NCBI RefSeq assembly: GCF_020360975.1
Contig: NW_025408700.1
Location: forward strand, 1 to 62,651
DNA length: 62,651 nt
Direction: 5' to 3'
Origin: Hirsutella rhossiliensis
Lineage: Eukaryota; Ascomycota; Sordariomycetes; Hypocreales; Ophiocordycipitaceae
Positions within the stretch are counted from its first letter, which is position 1. Each line of letters begins with the position of its first letter. Below the pieces are notes generated by a model. That model searched no databases, was not told the DNA's origin, and worked only from the letters and a program-made list of their open reading frames with translations. Below, piece by piece: positions 21,206 through 32,376 of this stretch. The position numbers and the translations under genes are program-made.

Positions 21206-24200
21206 ATGCCTCAGAGAGCCGTCCAACGCCGGCGAGAGCTGGTCAGAGTCCCCTCATGACGAGATCCTCCGCACGTTGCAGCGTCTGGACCGCGAGGAGG
21301 CCGAAGACCGGGCCCGTCGAAGGGCTTTATCGTTAAAACGCCGTAGAGAACAGGAAGCGCTTCCAACCCAGTCGCCGAGGCCGCGGCCGATGCCGGAAAC
21401 AGTCCCACTCCAACGAGGGTCTATCAACTCTATTGTACATCATCATGAAGCTTGCTTTCGCGACAAGGAGCAGGCATCGGCAACAAGACCCTGGTGTAAA
21501 GAGGTTCCACTTGCGTTCCAGGTTGAGGCTTCCAAGTCGTTCTACCAGGCGTTTACAGATGAACAGACATTACCAATTTCACATTGCACCTTTTGCTATA
21601 CCAAGTGCCCACCATGCGAACTCGCTGCTCTTCAGTGGAGAAGGTATTTCACGCCCTCGTTGATGCAGGCCACGAAGCCTCTTCAGGACTGCAAGAAATG
21701 CCTCCCACTGAGTAACAACGCTGGAGTTAATGTTTGCCACGAGTGCCGCTCCTGCTTCGGAAATGGAAAACTGCCCAAGGCATGTTCTGTCAATAACATG
21801 TACACTGGGTGCGAGCATCGGTACCCCGTAGAGCTCGACGGCCTCTCCTCTGGAAGAAAGGCTGATTGCTCTCAGGCCCCTTTCGGCCTCATCACAAAGT
21901 TCAATGTTGATAGCAAGACCCGTCGGGAATCAATTACCGCAAACACGTAAAGGGTCATATTGTCGTGTTTCCAAATAAGGTGGAGCACCTAGTGGCTACG
22001 GTTCTACCTCATCCCCTGCTGCAGACCATCGAAAACATTCACATCTCCTGGAGCGGCTCGAGCAAACCTGGCGCCGCAGATGTTGGACATCTCCTTCAAG
22101 TGCGTAAATCTCGAGTGGAGGCCGCCCTATCATGGCTCCAGAGGAATAATCCCCTCTACGAGCACGTCATAATCGACCATGAGGAGATAGACGACTGGCG
22201 ATATGCCGACGGCTCTAATGTTCCAACCCTCATCATGGACCGCATGCAGAGGGAGGAGCCGTCGACTGTTGAGAAGACGCAGACGGACCACATAGTTCCA
22301 GATACTGATCGAGGCTTGGAGGATAACCGGTTCACAAGCATCGAGGATCTTCTTACCTCTATATACCCTCATCCTGGCCCCACTGATGAACCCTACCGTA
22401 CAAAAGGAACCACGTCGACGGAGCGGCATCGTCCCCCACCTGGCGGATCCAGTATTCCAATTCTTGCCCCAGAGCCTGCCGATGGCAACGGCGATGCCGT
22501 CTATGAGACATCATCTTCCGGCATGTTTCCCCTTGATGGACCGGCTGCTTTTGGAGACGTGGACAAACTGTCATTCTTTGCCGACGTTATGAAGGCGAGT
22601 CCGAATCGAGGTGGCTACGACGCTGAGCCATGCGCTATGCGGGTCCAGACAACACGAGAACAGCCATTCATCCGGGTGGAGCGTGGTGCGGAGTTTGCGG
22701 ACAACTTTCACGAAGACTTCTTCCCTCGAACTTTTCCGAAGCTTTTCCCCTGGGGTAAGGGCGGCCCAAGGGCAATACGAGAGCTGGACCATAATATACA
22801 GAATGACCCTGACCCTTTTAAGCACCATTCAAATCACTCGCTGAATTACTTGACTAGATACGTACTGCAACGGCATGGGGGCCGATTCGCCACACATCCC
22901 GTCTTCTGTTTCTTGGTCTTCAACATCCTCCTCCGATCCTCCAACCGCCGTATCAGCATGGTTCGCGTGGCAAAGGGCTCTTTTGAGAGACTTGAACGGG
23001 TTTACAGAAGCCTGACGACCGACCGCCCGACAAGGGCCGAGGCTGAGATGCGAGATACAAGGACTACGACTGACCCCGACATATCATTCTTGCTTCGTGA
23101 GCTGTCAATCTTCGGCCATGCGCAGCCGCTCTCGAACGAAAGTCGACTTCTTATGCGGAGGAAGATACAAGCACTTATCGTTTGGACCGGCATGCCTGCG
23201 GTTTGGATTACCATCAACCCCAACGACATCAATAACCCGGTGAAGATGAGGCTTTCCATTCACAGGCTCCACGATTACGACAAGGCAAAGGACCTCCTAT
23301 CCGATCTTCAGGGGAGATACGAGAGAATCGCCCTTAGCACTATGGACCCAGTCAGCGCCGCCATTTTCTTCCACCGAGAAATATCCCTGTTCTTCGACAA
23401 ATTCGTCAGGACAGGTCAAGAATCGGTTTTTGGCAAGGTCAGCCATTACTATGCAACGGTGGAAACCAATGAACGAGGCAGTCTGCACTTACATGGACTT
23501 CTCTGGTTGGACGGCAACATGCAACTGCCGTCCCTAATGCATGACATGGCCAACCCTAGAGAAGAAGCGTACCGTGCCCGAGTGATTCGGTATCTAGACT
23601 CAGTCTTTCATGAGTGCTTAGATGAGGATGCTGGAAGACTCATCCGCCAGGAGAGGAAGCCAATCCATGCAGTCGAAAGAATGATGAACAGCACGGAAGC
23701 TCTTACTGCGGCCTTCGAATCCGAGTCCAACTACATTGCGTACTGCTGCCAGGTTCATTCCCATACCTACACCTGCATCAAGTATTCTCTAAAACAACTA
23801 ACCGAACAGGGTGCGGATAAGCCCAGAAGGACGGCCTGTCGATTCAAGGCGCCTTGGAAAATCGTTGACGAGACGGGATTCGTGGAGGACGGCCTGCTCA
23901 GGATCCGGCGCAACCACCCGCTCGTTAACCGGTATAACAAATCACTGGCGGTGGGCCTCCGCCATAACCACGACATCTCCATGATCTTGACAAGGACCAA
24001 GGGCCTGGCCATGGTATTTTACATCACAAATTACGCCACTAAACTGGATACGCCGATGTGGAACGAATTGCCCTCGCTGCCGACGTCGTGCGACAGCTTC
24101 GCGAATCTGCTGCGCTCAGACACCAAGTCTCGGACCATGCCGCCCACGACGGCCGGCGACAGGCCGTGCTGAACGAGAGTCGTCAATTCCTGATGAGAAC

Positions 24201-25110
24201 AGCAAATCGTATTTTCTCTGAACGCCAGCTTTCGGCTGTAGAGGTATGTTACCACCTTCTCGGCTACCACACTGATTTTACCAATGTGCCACATTGGTCC
24301 TTCCTTAACCTGACCGCACTATATTGGGCAACCTTTCGGCGGTGGAGACTCCTTCGGCGCCAGGCCGGCGAACTTGCAGACGCGGAGGAGCCTCCCGAAA
24401 CGATTCCCCTCAGGGAAGGCGGACGAACTCTATTGTACTTGGATGCCTACGCGTACAGAGGTTCTGTTTTGAGAGACTTGTGCCTATATGACTATATGTC
24501 CATGATTAGCTTAGTGCGTCGGAGAGATCGAGCTGAGGATGAATCTCACATATCTCTCGACGGGCCCTCTCCCACATGTGACGATTGGATCCAAAAGCTT
24601 CGACGACCTCACGAGTACGCCGTGCCAATCTTTCAAGGTTTCATTAGCGACGATCACGAAGACGAGCACCCGGTATATATTAAGCGGTACGCTCTGGATC
24701 CACGCTGCTTGCTGCGGGCCAGCTCTGACGTTCTACTTAGCAATTCCGTACTCCATCTAGCCTTATTCATCCCTTGGGAAGACTTCCTCTCCATGAGTCA
24801 CGGTGACATCACCGACATATGGTCGAACTGCGAAGCAGCCCTTTGTCCCCGCCTCCGTTTCCGTGTCTCCAATATATGCCTTCTGAGAAGGTCAGCCGAG
24901 GATGCACGTAAAGACGCAAAGCTCTGGGCCAGCCGGTCGGAGGGTGACGACACAGTGGACGTCGAGTTCCCACTTCATGAAGGTGACAATGGTGAGGAGC
25001 CTGCAACAATGGCCAAGTGTCACCAAAACTATACAGCTCTGCTCCAGGTTCTGCAGAATGCCGTACGAGACTCTCATGCTACGAGGATTCCCACGTCCTC
25101 CGGGACCTGA
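21206..25110 (+). pseudogene. Helitron C: leader, zinc/DUF6570-like region and Rep domain
   Basis: The ATG at 21206 gives MPQRAVQRRRELVRVP. The cysteine cluster (CTFCYTKCPPCEL ... CKKCLPL ... VCHECRSCF ... GCEHRYP) lies at about 21585-21825. After a break near 21935, a 2.2-kb frame carries GHIVVFPNKVEHLVATVLPH, the Rep N domain, HUH motif HLHG (about 23486) and the tyrosine pair FYITNYATK (about 24015-24045). A shift near 24060 leads to QLREFANL-type sequence and SRQFLMRTANRIFSERQLSA, then to 25110. Note FYITNY where A and B have YYITNY; the two spaced catalytic Tyr are still present. Confidence 0.87.
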
Positions 25111-27077
25111 TCCGGGACCTGTGCCAAGAGAACCCGCTTGAGGAGGGACGGCCTTTGGTCCAACGCCACGAAGGTATCTACGAGCAAATTCGCCGCAACC
25201 AGGATAGTCCTCCGCCAATATCCGACCCTGTCTGGTGAGGATGTTCAGGCCGCGGCAAAGGCCCAGGGCATGCTGCATCTTCAACAGCTGGATGAGATTG
25301 AAAGCGGTTTCCAGGGTGTCACACTTCCCCCGAGAAGCGCCGACGTAGACGATATGCTTGTTTCCCACTGTGATGTGGAGATCTCCTTTCCGGGTCATGG
25401 TCAAGACGTAGTCGCACAGGGCCCTCGAATGTTCCTCGACATCAATCCGGCAACTGGCTTTGTGGAGATGGGCCACATTGCCGCCACCAGCTATACTCTC
25501 AACTATCTGCAGACCATGGCTCTTCAACTCGTTTGTGGGTTTTTGGATAGGTACACTACCGATCCGGATTCAGCGGGTCAACATCTTCAATACACCGGCG
25601 GCCCAGGTGGTACGGGAAAGTCAAGAATTGTCGATGCCCTCAGGGACATATTCGCGGCGAGAGGTCAACCGCACCTTCTCCAAGTCACCGGCACATCTGG
25701 CAGTGCGGCAGCCCGGATCGGCGGGACGACGATCCATTCGGCCTGCGGGTTGGATGCCCATCGCTCCCCAAACAAGCCGCCGCCACCATTCTCGGAAGCC
25801 AAGAAATGGGCCTGGAAACAAAAGTTGGTGCTCGTGATCGACGAGGTCAGCATGCTCGGAGGAACCACCTTATACGACGTCAGCCGCCACCTCCAGTCGC
25901 TCCGCGACTGCTTGGACAAACCGTTTGGCAGCATACCTGTTATTCTGCTGATGGGGATTTCCACCAGTTCGCCCCGTGAGAGAGACCAGCCTTTTGGTCG
26001 ACAGAATGCTGGATGAGGCCCACGCCCCTTGCGACAATCGACCATCTCTCACCACCGCGGCTGTAGCCTGTGGCACATGTTCAAGACCGTTGTCCTTCTG
26101 GAAGAGCAAGTCCGTACACGAGACGATCCTCAGCTTGGCGCGCTTCTGGATAGGGTGCGTGCCGGGATGCAGACACAGCAAGACCTTGTCCTGCTCAACA
26201 CGAAACTACTTGACCGCTCCCAAATTACATTCCATAGTGGCTTGCGAGCCATAACACCTCTGAATCGGAACCGGTGGAGCCTCAACATGGAAGCCGTCGT
26301 GGACTGGGCACGCTTCAACAAGAGGCATATATCCGTCTTCATCTCGGCGACTCGGCCCACACCTGGCGAAGTGGCACGCTGTCTCGAGAGCTGATCGCCC
26401 GGACCATCGAACAAGGGGATAACTCTAGCTGCAAAGTTCCCGGAGCCCTTTTCTACGCGCAAGGCATGCCTGTCGTTGTGAACAAGAACATCTATATTGG
26501 TCTAAAGGTGGTGAATGGAGCAGAGTTTGCCGCTGCGGACGTCATCCCCGACCCTAGATACCCAGGCTACCACCTTGCAGACGACGTCACTGTCCACTTC
26601 GGACCACCGTTAGGTATACTACTTCAGTCAAAAGAGACAGACAACTTGGCTATCCCTGCCCTCCCACCGGGAACAGTACTCATCCGGCCCATGTCACAGA
26701 CCCTCGACCCGACCAATTCCCATTTCAGGTTCTTGTCGGCGAGATGTACGCGACGCGGATTACCCGTTGCACCGGCATTTGTCCTTACTGACTACAAGGC
26801 CCAAGGGAAAACATTCCTGGAAGTACTCTTGGAGCTGCGAGGAAATCGCGTAATAAACGGTGAGCCTTCCAAATGCGATTTTACCAGTCTCTATGTACAA
26901 CTATCCAGGTGTACAACGCTTCAAGGTATCAAGCTTCTCAGTCCCATACGACCCCAGGATTTCATCGGCAACAGGCTTGATCAGGCTATAATTGATGGAA
27001 TGCAGAGACTCAAGGAACTGGCTTTAGAAACGAGACGGGCATACGATTCAAGGCAGCGATACGTAGAAGCAGCGTGA
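25111..27077 (+). pseudogene. Helitron C: Pif1-type helicase
   Basis: Frames 25138-25965, 26029-26390 and 26390-27077 carry FVEMGHIAATSYTLNYLQTM, Walker A GGPGGTGKSR (about 25600), Walker B LVLVIDEVSML (about 25827), LARFWIGCV-side shifts near 25960 and 26350, and the C-terminus LTDYKAQGKTFLEVLLELRG, LSRCTTLQGIKLLSP, ending VEAA-stop at 27077. Three small indels interrupt it. Confidence 0.87.
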
Positions 27078-27397
27078 GAGATTACTCTGATGATATATCG
27101 GCTTCAAGGCTCATGAAGGGTTGAGTAAGGTAGAGAGAGTGTGCTGTACATGCTTAGATAAATTTACCTCTTGGCGGGCCCTCGGCGGGCCGCCTTAGGA
27201 GTAACGTAGGCGGCCAATTTAGTGGTAACCTCAGACATGCCTTCTCCCCTGCAACCCCGGCCCAACTCCAGTTCCGTTCCTCAAGGCATTGGCGGGCCCT
27301 GGAAGGGGCCGGTCTCCTGTCCGTCCCCTCCTAGCTATACTTTGGAATACTTTGACGCTATCTCGCCACAGCGCCACAATCGAGCTGCTGCCTCAAG
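27078..27397. other. Spacer after Helitron C with GC hairpin and boundary motif
   Basis: GGCGGGCC-CTC-GGCGGGCCGCC (27173-27194) can fold as GGCGG/CCGCC with an inner GCC/GGC pair, a candidate Helitron 3' hairpin. The 43-bp motif follows at 27276-27318. No gene is seen. Confidence 0.45.
27276..27318. repeat. 43-bp boundary motif, copy 4
   Basis: One A-to-G change gives GGCCCTGGAAGGGGCC, a perfect 5-bp stem. It lies downstream of Helitron C. Confidence 0.88.
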
Positions 27398-28021
27398 ATG
27401 CCCTGTTCGCCATGGCAACCTTCAACATTTTGTCTGCGTAGCCAAGAAGACAAAAACGCCCTACATCTAAACATGCTAGAAACGGACGATGAGCCAATTT
27501 ACCTGGGTACACGAAGCCGCCTGCATGGGTTTGTGGCGCCTGTATCTGTCACCGCTGCGACCACAGGCAAAAACATTGGCTCAAAAGGTACCCACGATTC
27601 GCTTCCTTGCCTAACCGATGATTCTCTCCACCGAGCAAACACGGCTTCAGGAACCCTAGGTGACGCAGGCTTGTCCCGCCGTCGTCACCCGAAACCGAAA
27701 CCGAAATCACCCCGCAGCTTGATGATTCCTTACGAGCTTCGAAATAAATATGTCGAATTGGGCTGGGCAAAGACCTCGGAGGAAAAAAGGCGGCGGCCCG
27801 CAGTTTTCGGGTTCTTTGATGCAGCAGGCCGGTTCTGTCGCCGGCTGGGCCGCGGAGTACCTGACTCTCCAATGGACTTGCCTTCATCTGTGCCCATTGC
27901 CCATGACAAAATTGCATACCGCCCGTTATTTGCAGGATTGTCGCACAAGCAAGTGCGGACAGAGGTGTTGCAACGTTTGGTCAGAAGATATGGTTCCGAT
28001 TTGGAACCCGGCGAAATATGA
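27398..28021 (+). CDS. Hypothetical ORF, 207 aa, function unknown
   Basis: An open frame starting near 27398 (MPCSPWQPSTFC) runs to the stop before 28022. It contains a basic stretch RRRHPKPKPKSPRSL and ends HKQVRTEVLQRLVRRYGSDLEPGEI. I recognise no domain. It lies in a mosaic of gene scraps, so it may be a captured exon or noise. Confidence 0.3.
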   Translation: MPCSPWQPSTFCLRSQEDKNALHLNMLETDDEPIYLGTRSRLHGFVAPVSVTAATTGKNIGSKGTHDSLPCLTDDSLHRANTASGTLGDAGLSRRRHPKPKPKSPRSLMIPYELRNKYVELGWAKTSEEKRRRPAVFGFFDAAGRFCRRLGRGVPDSPMDLPSSVPIAHDKIAYRPLFAGLSHKQVRTEVLQRLVRRYGSDLEPGEI

Positions 28022-28132
28022 CGAATGTCGTCTTCCCAACGGCAGACAGTTCTTCGATCAGACGGCGGGTTCTTGGACTCTGGAGTGTTGTTGCCCTTGG
28101 CAGGCTTGGGAGTCAAAAGCTGTCTTTATTTA

Positions 28133-28315
28133 GAGCTAACTTTCTCTGGTCTGGACATAGTGCACCACTTCTTGATCATGCTCAAAGGTTCTAACGTGGG
28201 CAAGGGCAAGGGCACGGGCATCTGGGCCATCGACACTGCCGACGCTTACCCTTCGGCCGGTATCATCGGCACCCACATCATCTCAATCCAGCCAGCGTGG
28301 ATGCCTCCAAACTGA
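28133..28315 (+). pseudogene. Fragment of a LaeA-like SAM-dependent methyltransferase
   Basis: The frame reads LDIVHHFLIMLKG ... GKGTGIWAIDTADAYPSAGI, then IGTHIISIQPAWMPPN and stop at 28313. The order (H-rich helix, Gly-rich GTGIWAID SAM-binding motif I, then IG-x(6)-IQPxWxPPN) is that of the N-terminal part of fungal LaeA-like/TAM-domain methyltransferases, normally about 300-350 aa. Only about 60 residues are present. The canonical GTGTG is changed to GKGTG. Confidence 0.75.
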
Positions 28316-28517
28316 ACCAAGCATGAAGGCCAAAGTACTTCAAAATGCTCCCCCAGAAAAGCACCTCAAACTGCCAGTATTCTCTCCACCCTTCTCCAGC
28401 TGTTTGCCCTAGCAACCCTATCCAAGTAGAAGAACCGTAGCGCAGGTACAAAGAAAGAAAAGGGGATCCCACGATGCCCAACGAGAGGGCATATTGGGAA
28501 CCAGCCGGGCGAGCGAC

Positions 28518-28989
28518 TCAGATGATGTTGAGAGGCGTGTGCCGCATCTTCCTGGGCCTGTGTTGGAACCTACGAAAGGCCTCCTGGATGTGGGGAGGCT
28601 CGATTGGGATCTTGCCCTCACCGGAGGCCCACTCGCGGAAGCGCTTGCCATTGTGCCAGGTGAAGGAGGTCTGGCGGTACCCGGAATAGATGACGTATTC
28701 CTCGCACGTCATCACCTTTGTGCGCTCGTCGGCCCTGCGGGGCGCTGGAGGGTCATGTAGTTCATCTCGTCCCCTTCTTCCTCGTCCTGTCGTCGCGCTG
28801 GGGGACCTCGACCGAGTAGTGGGACGCCGCCCCCCCGAGGAGGTTAACCTTGGCCTTCTTGTAGTTCCTGGCGGCTTCATCGACGGAGCCGCCGGGCACG
28901 ACGCCGTCGACGGGGTCATCGCCGACGACTAGGTCGGTGTCCGCACCCCTGTCATCCGAGTCTTTACCGTCTTGCGCACGTCGTACCAC
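28518..28989 (-). pseudogene. Fragment of SAGA subunit Spt3 with internal deletion
   Basis: Across two or three frames: [89 protein letters not shown] and then IPIEPPHIQEAFRRFQHRP. This matches the C-terminal half of fungal Spt3 (TBP-recruiting SAGA subunit). The segment expected after FREWA (a DIVDILGFLTFE-type helix) is absent, and the histone-fold N-terminus is not seen. A non-functional scrap, probably carried in by a mobile element. Confidence 0.75.
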
Positions 28990-29159
28990 GAGGGCTCCTA
29001 GCGATCATCGACGACGCGGTCGAGGGGGAGAGGCGGAGCGGCGCTAAGTTCGAAGCAGACAAAACAACGGTCACGCGAAACGCCGCAGGGCGAGCAATAC
29101 GCTATTACTTAGGTAGCGCCTCTTCGTGCCTTTGCTTTAGGGTGCTTCGAATGCTGCTC

Positions 29160-29480
29160 GAAAGAGCAGTAGGTGTCGCGAAGACCGTCGCGGCACACGT
29201 CAACTCCGACGCCCTCATGCGGCGAAAGGCAAGCGTCACTCACACTTCTGGATAGTCCTGGTCACCCGCAGCAGGGAGGGCGAAATGACCCTCCACCACA
29301 TGATTGAGAGCTCGCAAGGCGGGGACTTCCTGTAGCAGAAGACGCGGTGGAAATCGGCAACGTCCTCTCGTCCGTAAACGCTTGGTAGAACGATTTGGGA
29401 GCCAATACCTGAAGGGGGTGGTGGAGGATCGCCGGGAAAAGATGCGGAAGGAAGAACCATTCGTTCCTCAAGGCACAGTA
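29160..29480 (-). pseudogene. Helitron D fragment (leader/cysteine-cluster region)
   Basis: On the minus strand: SFYQAFTDERTLPIS, FCYRKSPPCELSIMWWR and SPSLLRVTRTIQKCE, homologous to Helitrons A and B at about 3480-3640. It begins at the boundary motif (GTTCCTCAAGGCA, 29463-29475, + strand) followed by the same GGTTCTTCCTTCCGC tail seen at 2490 in A. Only about 300 bp remain. It is opposite in orientation to A-C. Confidence 0.82.
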
Positions 29481-29534
29481 TGCAGCGTGTGATGAAATCA
29501 GAAGGTCGGTTCGCCATCTACCGTGACTCCCCTA

Positions 29535-29844
29535 TCAGCGCCCGCCAGCACCGCCATTAGTCTTGTTTATTTTGTCGGCAGATTCTTTGTCTTTCGCAAC
29601 AAATGCCGCTAGGATGGCCTTGCCCTCAGCGGCGTCATCATCCTCCCACGGCTTGAGGCCCATAGACTGCATAAAATTGGTCCAGCCGCCGTATGATTTG
29701 CAGACTTCACGCTCGGCTTTGCTCAGAGGAGGCTCTGAAGCTCAAATATTAGCTCTATGGTGTCCTTATTGTTTGGTGGAGGGGAAAGGGTAGGACTGGG
29801 AACAAAAAGATCCTCAACTCACGGAGACTGTCTGTGGCTGGCAT
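29535..29844 (-). CDS. Small spliced gene, 73-aa protein, intact
   Basis: Exon 1 is 29844-29823 (MPATDSL plus one base). The intron is 29822-29735 (88 bp, GTGAGT...CAG). Exon 2 is 29734-29535 with stop at 29535. The joined protein has 73 residues, beginning MPATDSLQPPLSKAEREVCK and containing SYGGWTNFMQSMGLKPWEDD, then EGKAILAAFVAKDKE. It is soluble, with no signal peptide or membrane segment. The aromatic GGW-x-NFM core and acidic stretch look like a conserved small fungal protein, but I cannot name it. It is the only host gene here with no frame break. It is missed by a simple ORF scan because exon 1 is 22 nt. Confidence 0.72.
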
Positions 29845-31025
29845 TCTTGCAGATTATGTTGGACTCACGGTAGAGTACGTGCGGAACACAACAGCGTCTC
29901 GAGCGTCGCCAAGATATTTGGGCTGAGACAGGCCGGTAGATGTCTCTGGTACTATGAGGTATTTGGAGGGCCTTGAAGACGAAAGGTAAGGTGGCCGGAT
30001 ACACAAGACCACGTGATCCATGCCTAAGGGAGGGCTAGGAAATGAGGGGAGGGCTGCGTCTCAGATCAGGTATCTATGCCCCTGTTGATATCAGGTTTGC
30101 CCCTAGTCTATATGAGGATGTGTTTAATCAAGAAGGATGTGTACAGATAAAACGACAAGTCTCTCGCCCCTCCCTTAGAGAGTGTTGAAATGTCGGAGCG
30201 GAAAACCCAAAACCCCGACCGTCCCTCCCTACTTGCCCAGAAGCGCTTCATTGAAAGACTTGTAAGACTAGGCGCGAAGTGCCCTACATACGTATGCACC
30301 TCCCTAGTGGAGGCATCTGACACAACGGTCACAACCGCACATCGCCAACCCAATGAGCGCGCACCGCAGCTCATGACGCCGGACACCACGAGAAGAACAT
30401 CCGGCGAGTGTAAGCTACTGTACTGTAGGCGGCGTTCATGACAAGATCTTGTTGTATAAGAGACGTCTCTTTCGATGCCTGTCACCTCTGGCTGTTCATC
30501 TGCGTGTCGCGTCAAGGTAATACTGGTAATACACCGCGCGGTCGATCGTGTATTGTGGATGGAAGGATGTCGTAAAGTGTGCAATCGCGTCCTTTCGGAT
30601 ACTTTCGAATTGGATCTGTCGATAGGCCCTGACGACTCGCAGGAGCCGTTCTTTGCGCGAAACTGAGGCTTGTTGTGACGCAAGCATTGTGTTGTTGCAG
30701 TACGGTGCGGGTTGCATTGGTCGGTGGACAGTTTCTGTTCGAGTGGGAGGTCTGCACGAGTAGGGAGGGTACTAGGAGGGCCTAAAAGTCGGCCAAATCC
30801 CCGTCCCCGATCCTCAGGGACGGGGGCCTGACCGGGAAAAAGGACGCTGAAACGGAAAACCTCGGTACCTTCATCTCACACTGTTTTACTAAGAAACCAA
30901 GGTTCTCTACTCCCCTTGTTTGATGCATACATTTCCCTCACCAAGCGGCAGCATTCAATTGTCCGAAATATCGGCAGATGCATAAGAGAGCGACACCTTA
31001 GTATTTTGAAGCTATATTCTGCATA
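29845..31025. other. About 1.2 kb without a recognisable gene
   Basis: Open frames of up to 190 codons exist on the minus strand (30683-30108) but show no known motif and are low in confidence. A perfect 9-bp-stem hairpin, CCCCGTCCC(9 nt)GGGACGGGG, lies at 30799-30825. Confidence 0.4.
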
Positions 31026-32039
31026 AGGCAGCTGGCGCCCAATACGGTGGGCAAGATTATAGAGGCGACGATCGCACGGCGGCTCGCCGATACTGCGGAG
31101 ACGCATTACGCGGACGACACTGCCATTCTGTGCGTCGGTGATAGCCTTGATGAAACGTCCGCCGAAGCATCTCACCATGTACGTGAGCTTCTTTCGTGGG
31201 GCGCCGCTAACGGGATCTCTGGGATCTCTTTCGACCCCGACAAGACAGAAGTGATGCACTTCTCTCGAACGAAGCCCAAGACGGCGCCGCCGGTGCTCCA
31301 CGAGTTTGTGAAACGGCCGGATCGAGCGATGCGTTGGCTCGGCGTTTGGCTCGACAGCTCTCTCTCTTTCAAGACACACGTCGAGAAATGGACGGCCAAG
31401 GCACAAGCTGTTGCCTTTCATCTTAGGAGACTGACGAACATCAAATATGGTCCTCTGCCGAGTGCTATGCGACGAGCCGTCTGCGCTTGCGTCATCCCCG
31501 TGCTACTGTACGCGGCGGAGGCCTGGTACCCTGGTCCGAAAAGCCCGCGCTGGACGAAGCCTTCCAAGGAGGGGCCGTCGGGGATTGGCAAACTCGTCAA
31601 GAAGATGAGCAAGGCACTCTACACGTCTCTTCGGGCTATTTTGCCAGTGTGGAGGACGACACCGACGAACGTGCTGCACAGGGAGGCGGGAATACCGCCC
31701 GTTCCTCTACTCCTCGAAGGGCGTCGGACGGCCTTTGCTGCGCGCCTTAAAGCTCTCGACGAAGCTCATACGCTCGTCCAGCGCACGTCGCGACCAAAAG
31801 CTCCCGTCGTGACCGTGAACAAACTTATCAAGTTGAAGTACCAGAAACAGCCACAGCCCTTCCGTACCAGACTGCGGCGAGCCGACGAAATGCTATCGAG
31901 CTGCCCGAGACCTGCTTTACTGCAGCGCGGATTTGCCGAAGAGCAGACTGCGCCTCTGCAGAGTGCATCGAAACACGAGACGGCGAAAAAATTTCGCGAC
32001 TGGCTTCGGGCACTATCGCCCCGAACTCTTGTTCTCTAG
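31026..32039 (+). pseudogene. LINE reverse transcriptase remnant with internal deletion
   Basis: It opens with NTVGKIIEATIARRLADTAE (an early RT block) and jumps straight to HYADDTAILCVGDSLDE, the catalytic YADD box, so most of the finger/palm region between them is deleted. It continues FDPDKTEVMHFSRTKPK, MRWLGVWLDSSLSFKTHV, VCACVIPVLLYAAEAWYPG and ends KKFRDWLRALSPRTLVL-stop, the point where the RNase H domain normally starts. It is therefore cut at both sides. Tad1/I-clade like by motif order; likely related to the RNase H piece at 1-671. Confidence 0.85.
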
Positions 32040-32050
32040 GATATCTATCG

Positions 32051-32376
32051 TCACATCGTTGTGGCCAGCTTGCCGTAGGAGGTTGTGAAGTCTTGGGACC
32101 GCTGGGTGCCCGAATCGACGATGAAGAGTGCGGATCTCGCTCTCCGTGAGGAATGCGATAGCGGCCTCGTTGGTCTTAGGTAGGAGGAACCAAGGATGTC
32201 CCCATTTGCGGATAACCGGGAGGTTGTTCGTCCGACAATAGTGTCTGTAAGGTTGTTGAAATAGATGCCTAGGCGATCCATATCAGCGAGAGAGAGGCGG
32301 AAGGGAGTAGGGTCTTGAGGATATGGAATATGATCCTTCCGAGAGGTGTTTTAAGGGCGATAGAGCCGAGGGATAG
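32051..32376 (-). pseudogene. Copia GAG-pre-integrase segment
   Basis: The minus frame reads LGSIALKTPLGRIIFHIPQD, then PFRLSLADMDRLGIYFNNL and LTESEIRTLHRRFGHPAVPR, LHNLLRQAGHND. LHRRFGHP...L..LL..AGH is the conserved zinc-binding pre-integrase block of fungal copia polyproteins. A one-base break lies near 32215. Confidence 0.8.

Larger units (their letters stand above)
21206..27077 (+). mobile_element. Helitron C, diverged subfamily
   Basis: Same gene order as A and B, but clearly diverged at the nucleotide level (many synonymous changes) and with a shorter leader lacking the 96-bp repeat. It has no nested insertions. Its boundaries are probably near the 43-bp motifs at 20931 and 27276, but no canonical TC...CTRR ends were found. 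Confidence 0.85.

Noticed and set aside
2429..29475. 43-bp motif as a tRNA or CRISPR-like repeat
   Set aside because: It does not fold as a tRNA, has no regular spacers, and occurs only around Helitron borders.
30108..30683. 191-codon minus frame in the gene-free stretch
   Set aside because: Composition is Arg/Ser/His-rich without any motif, and other frames are equally open; not enough to call a gene.
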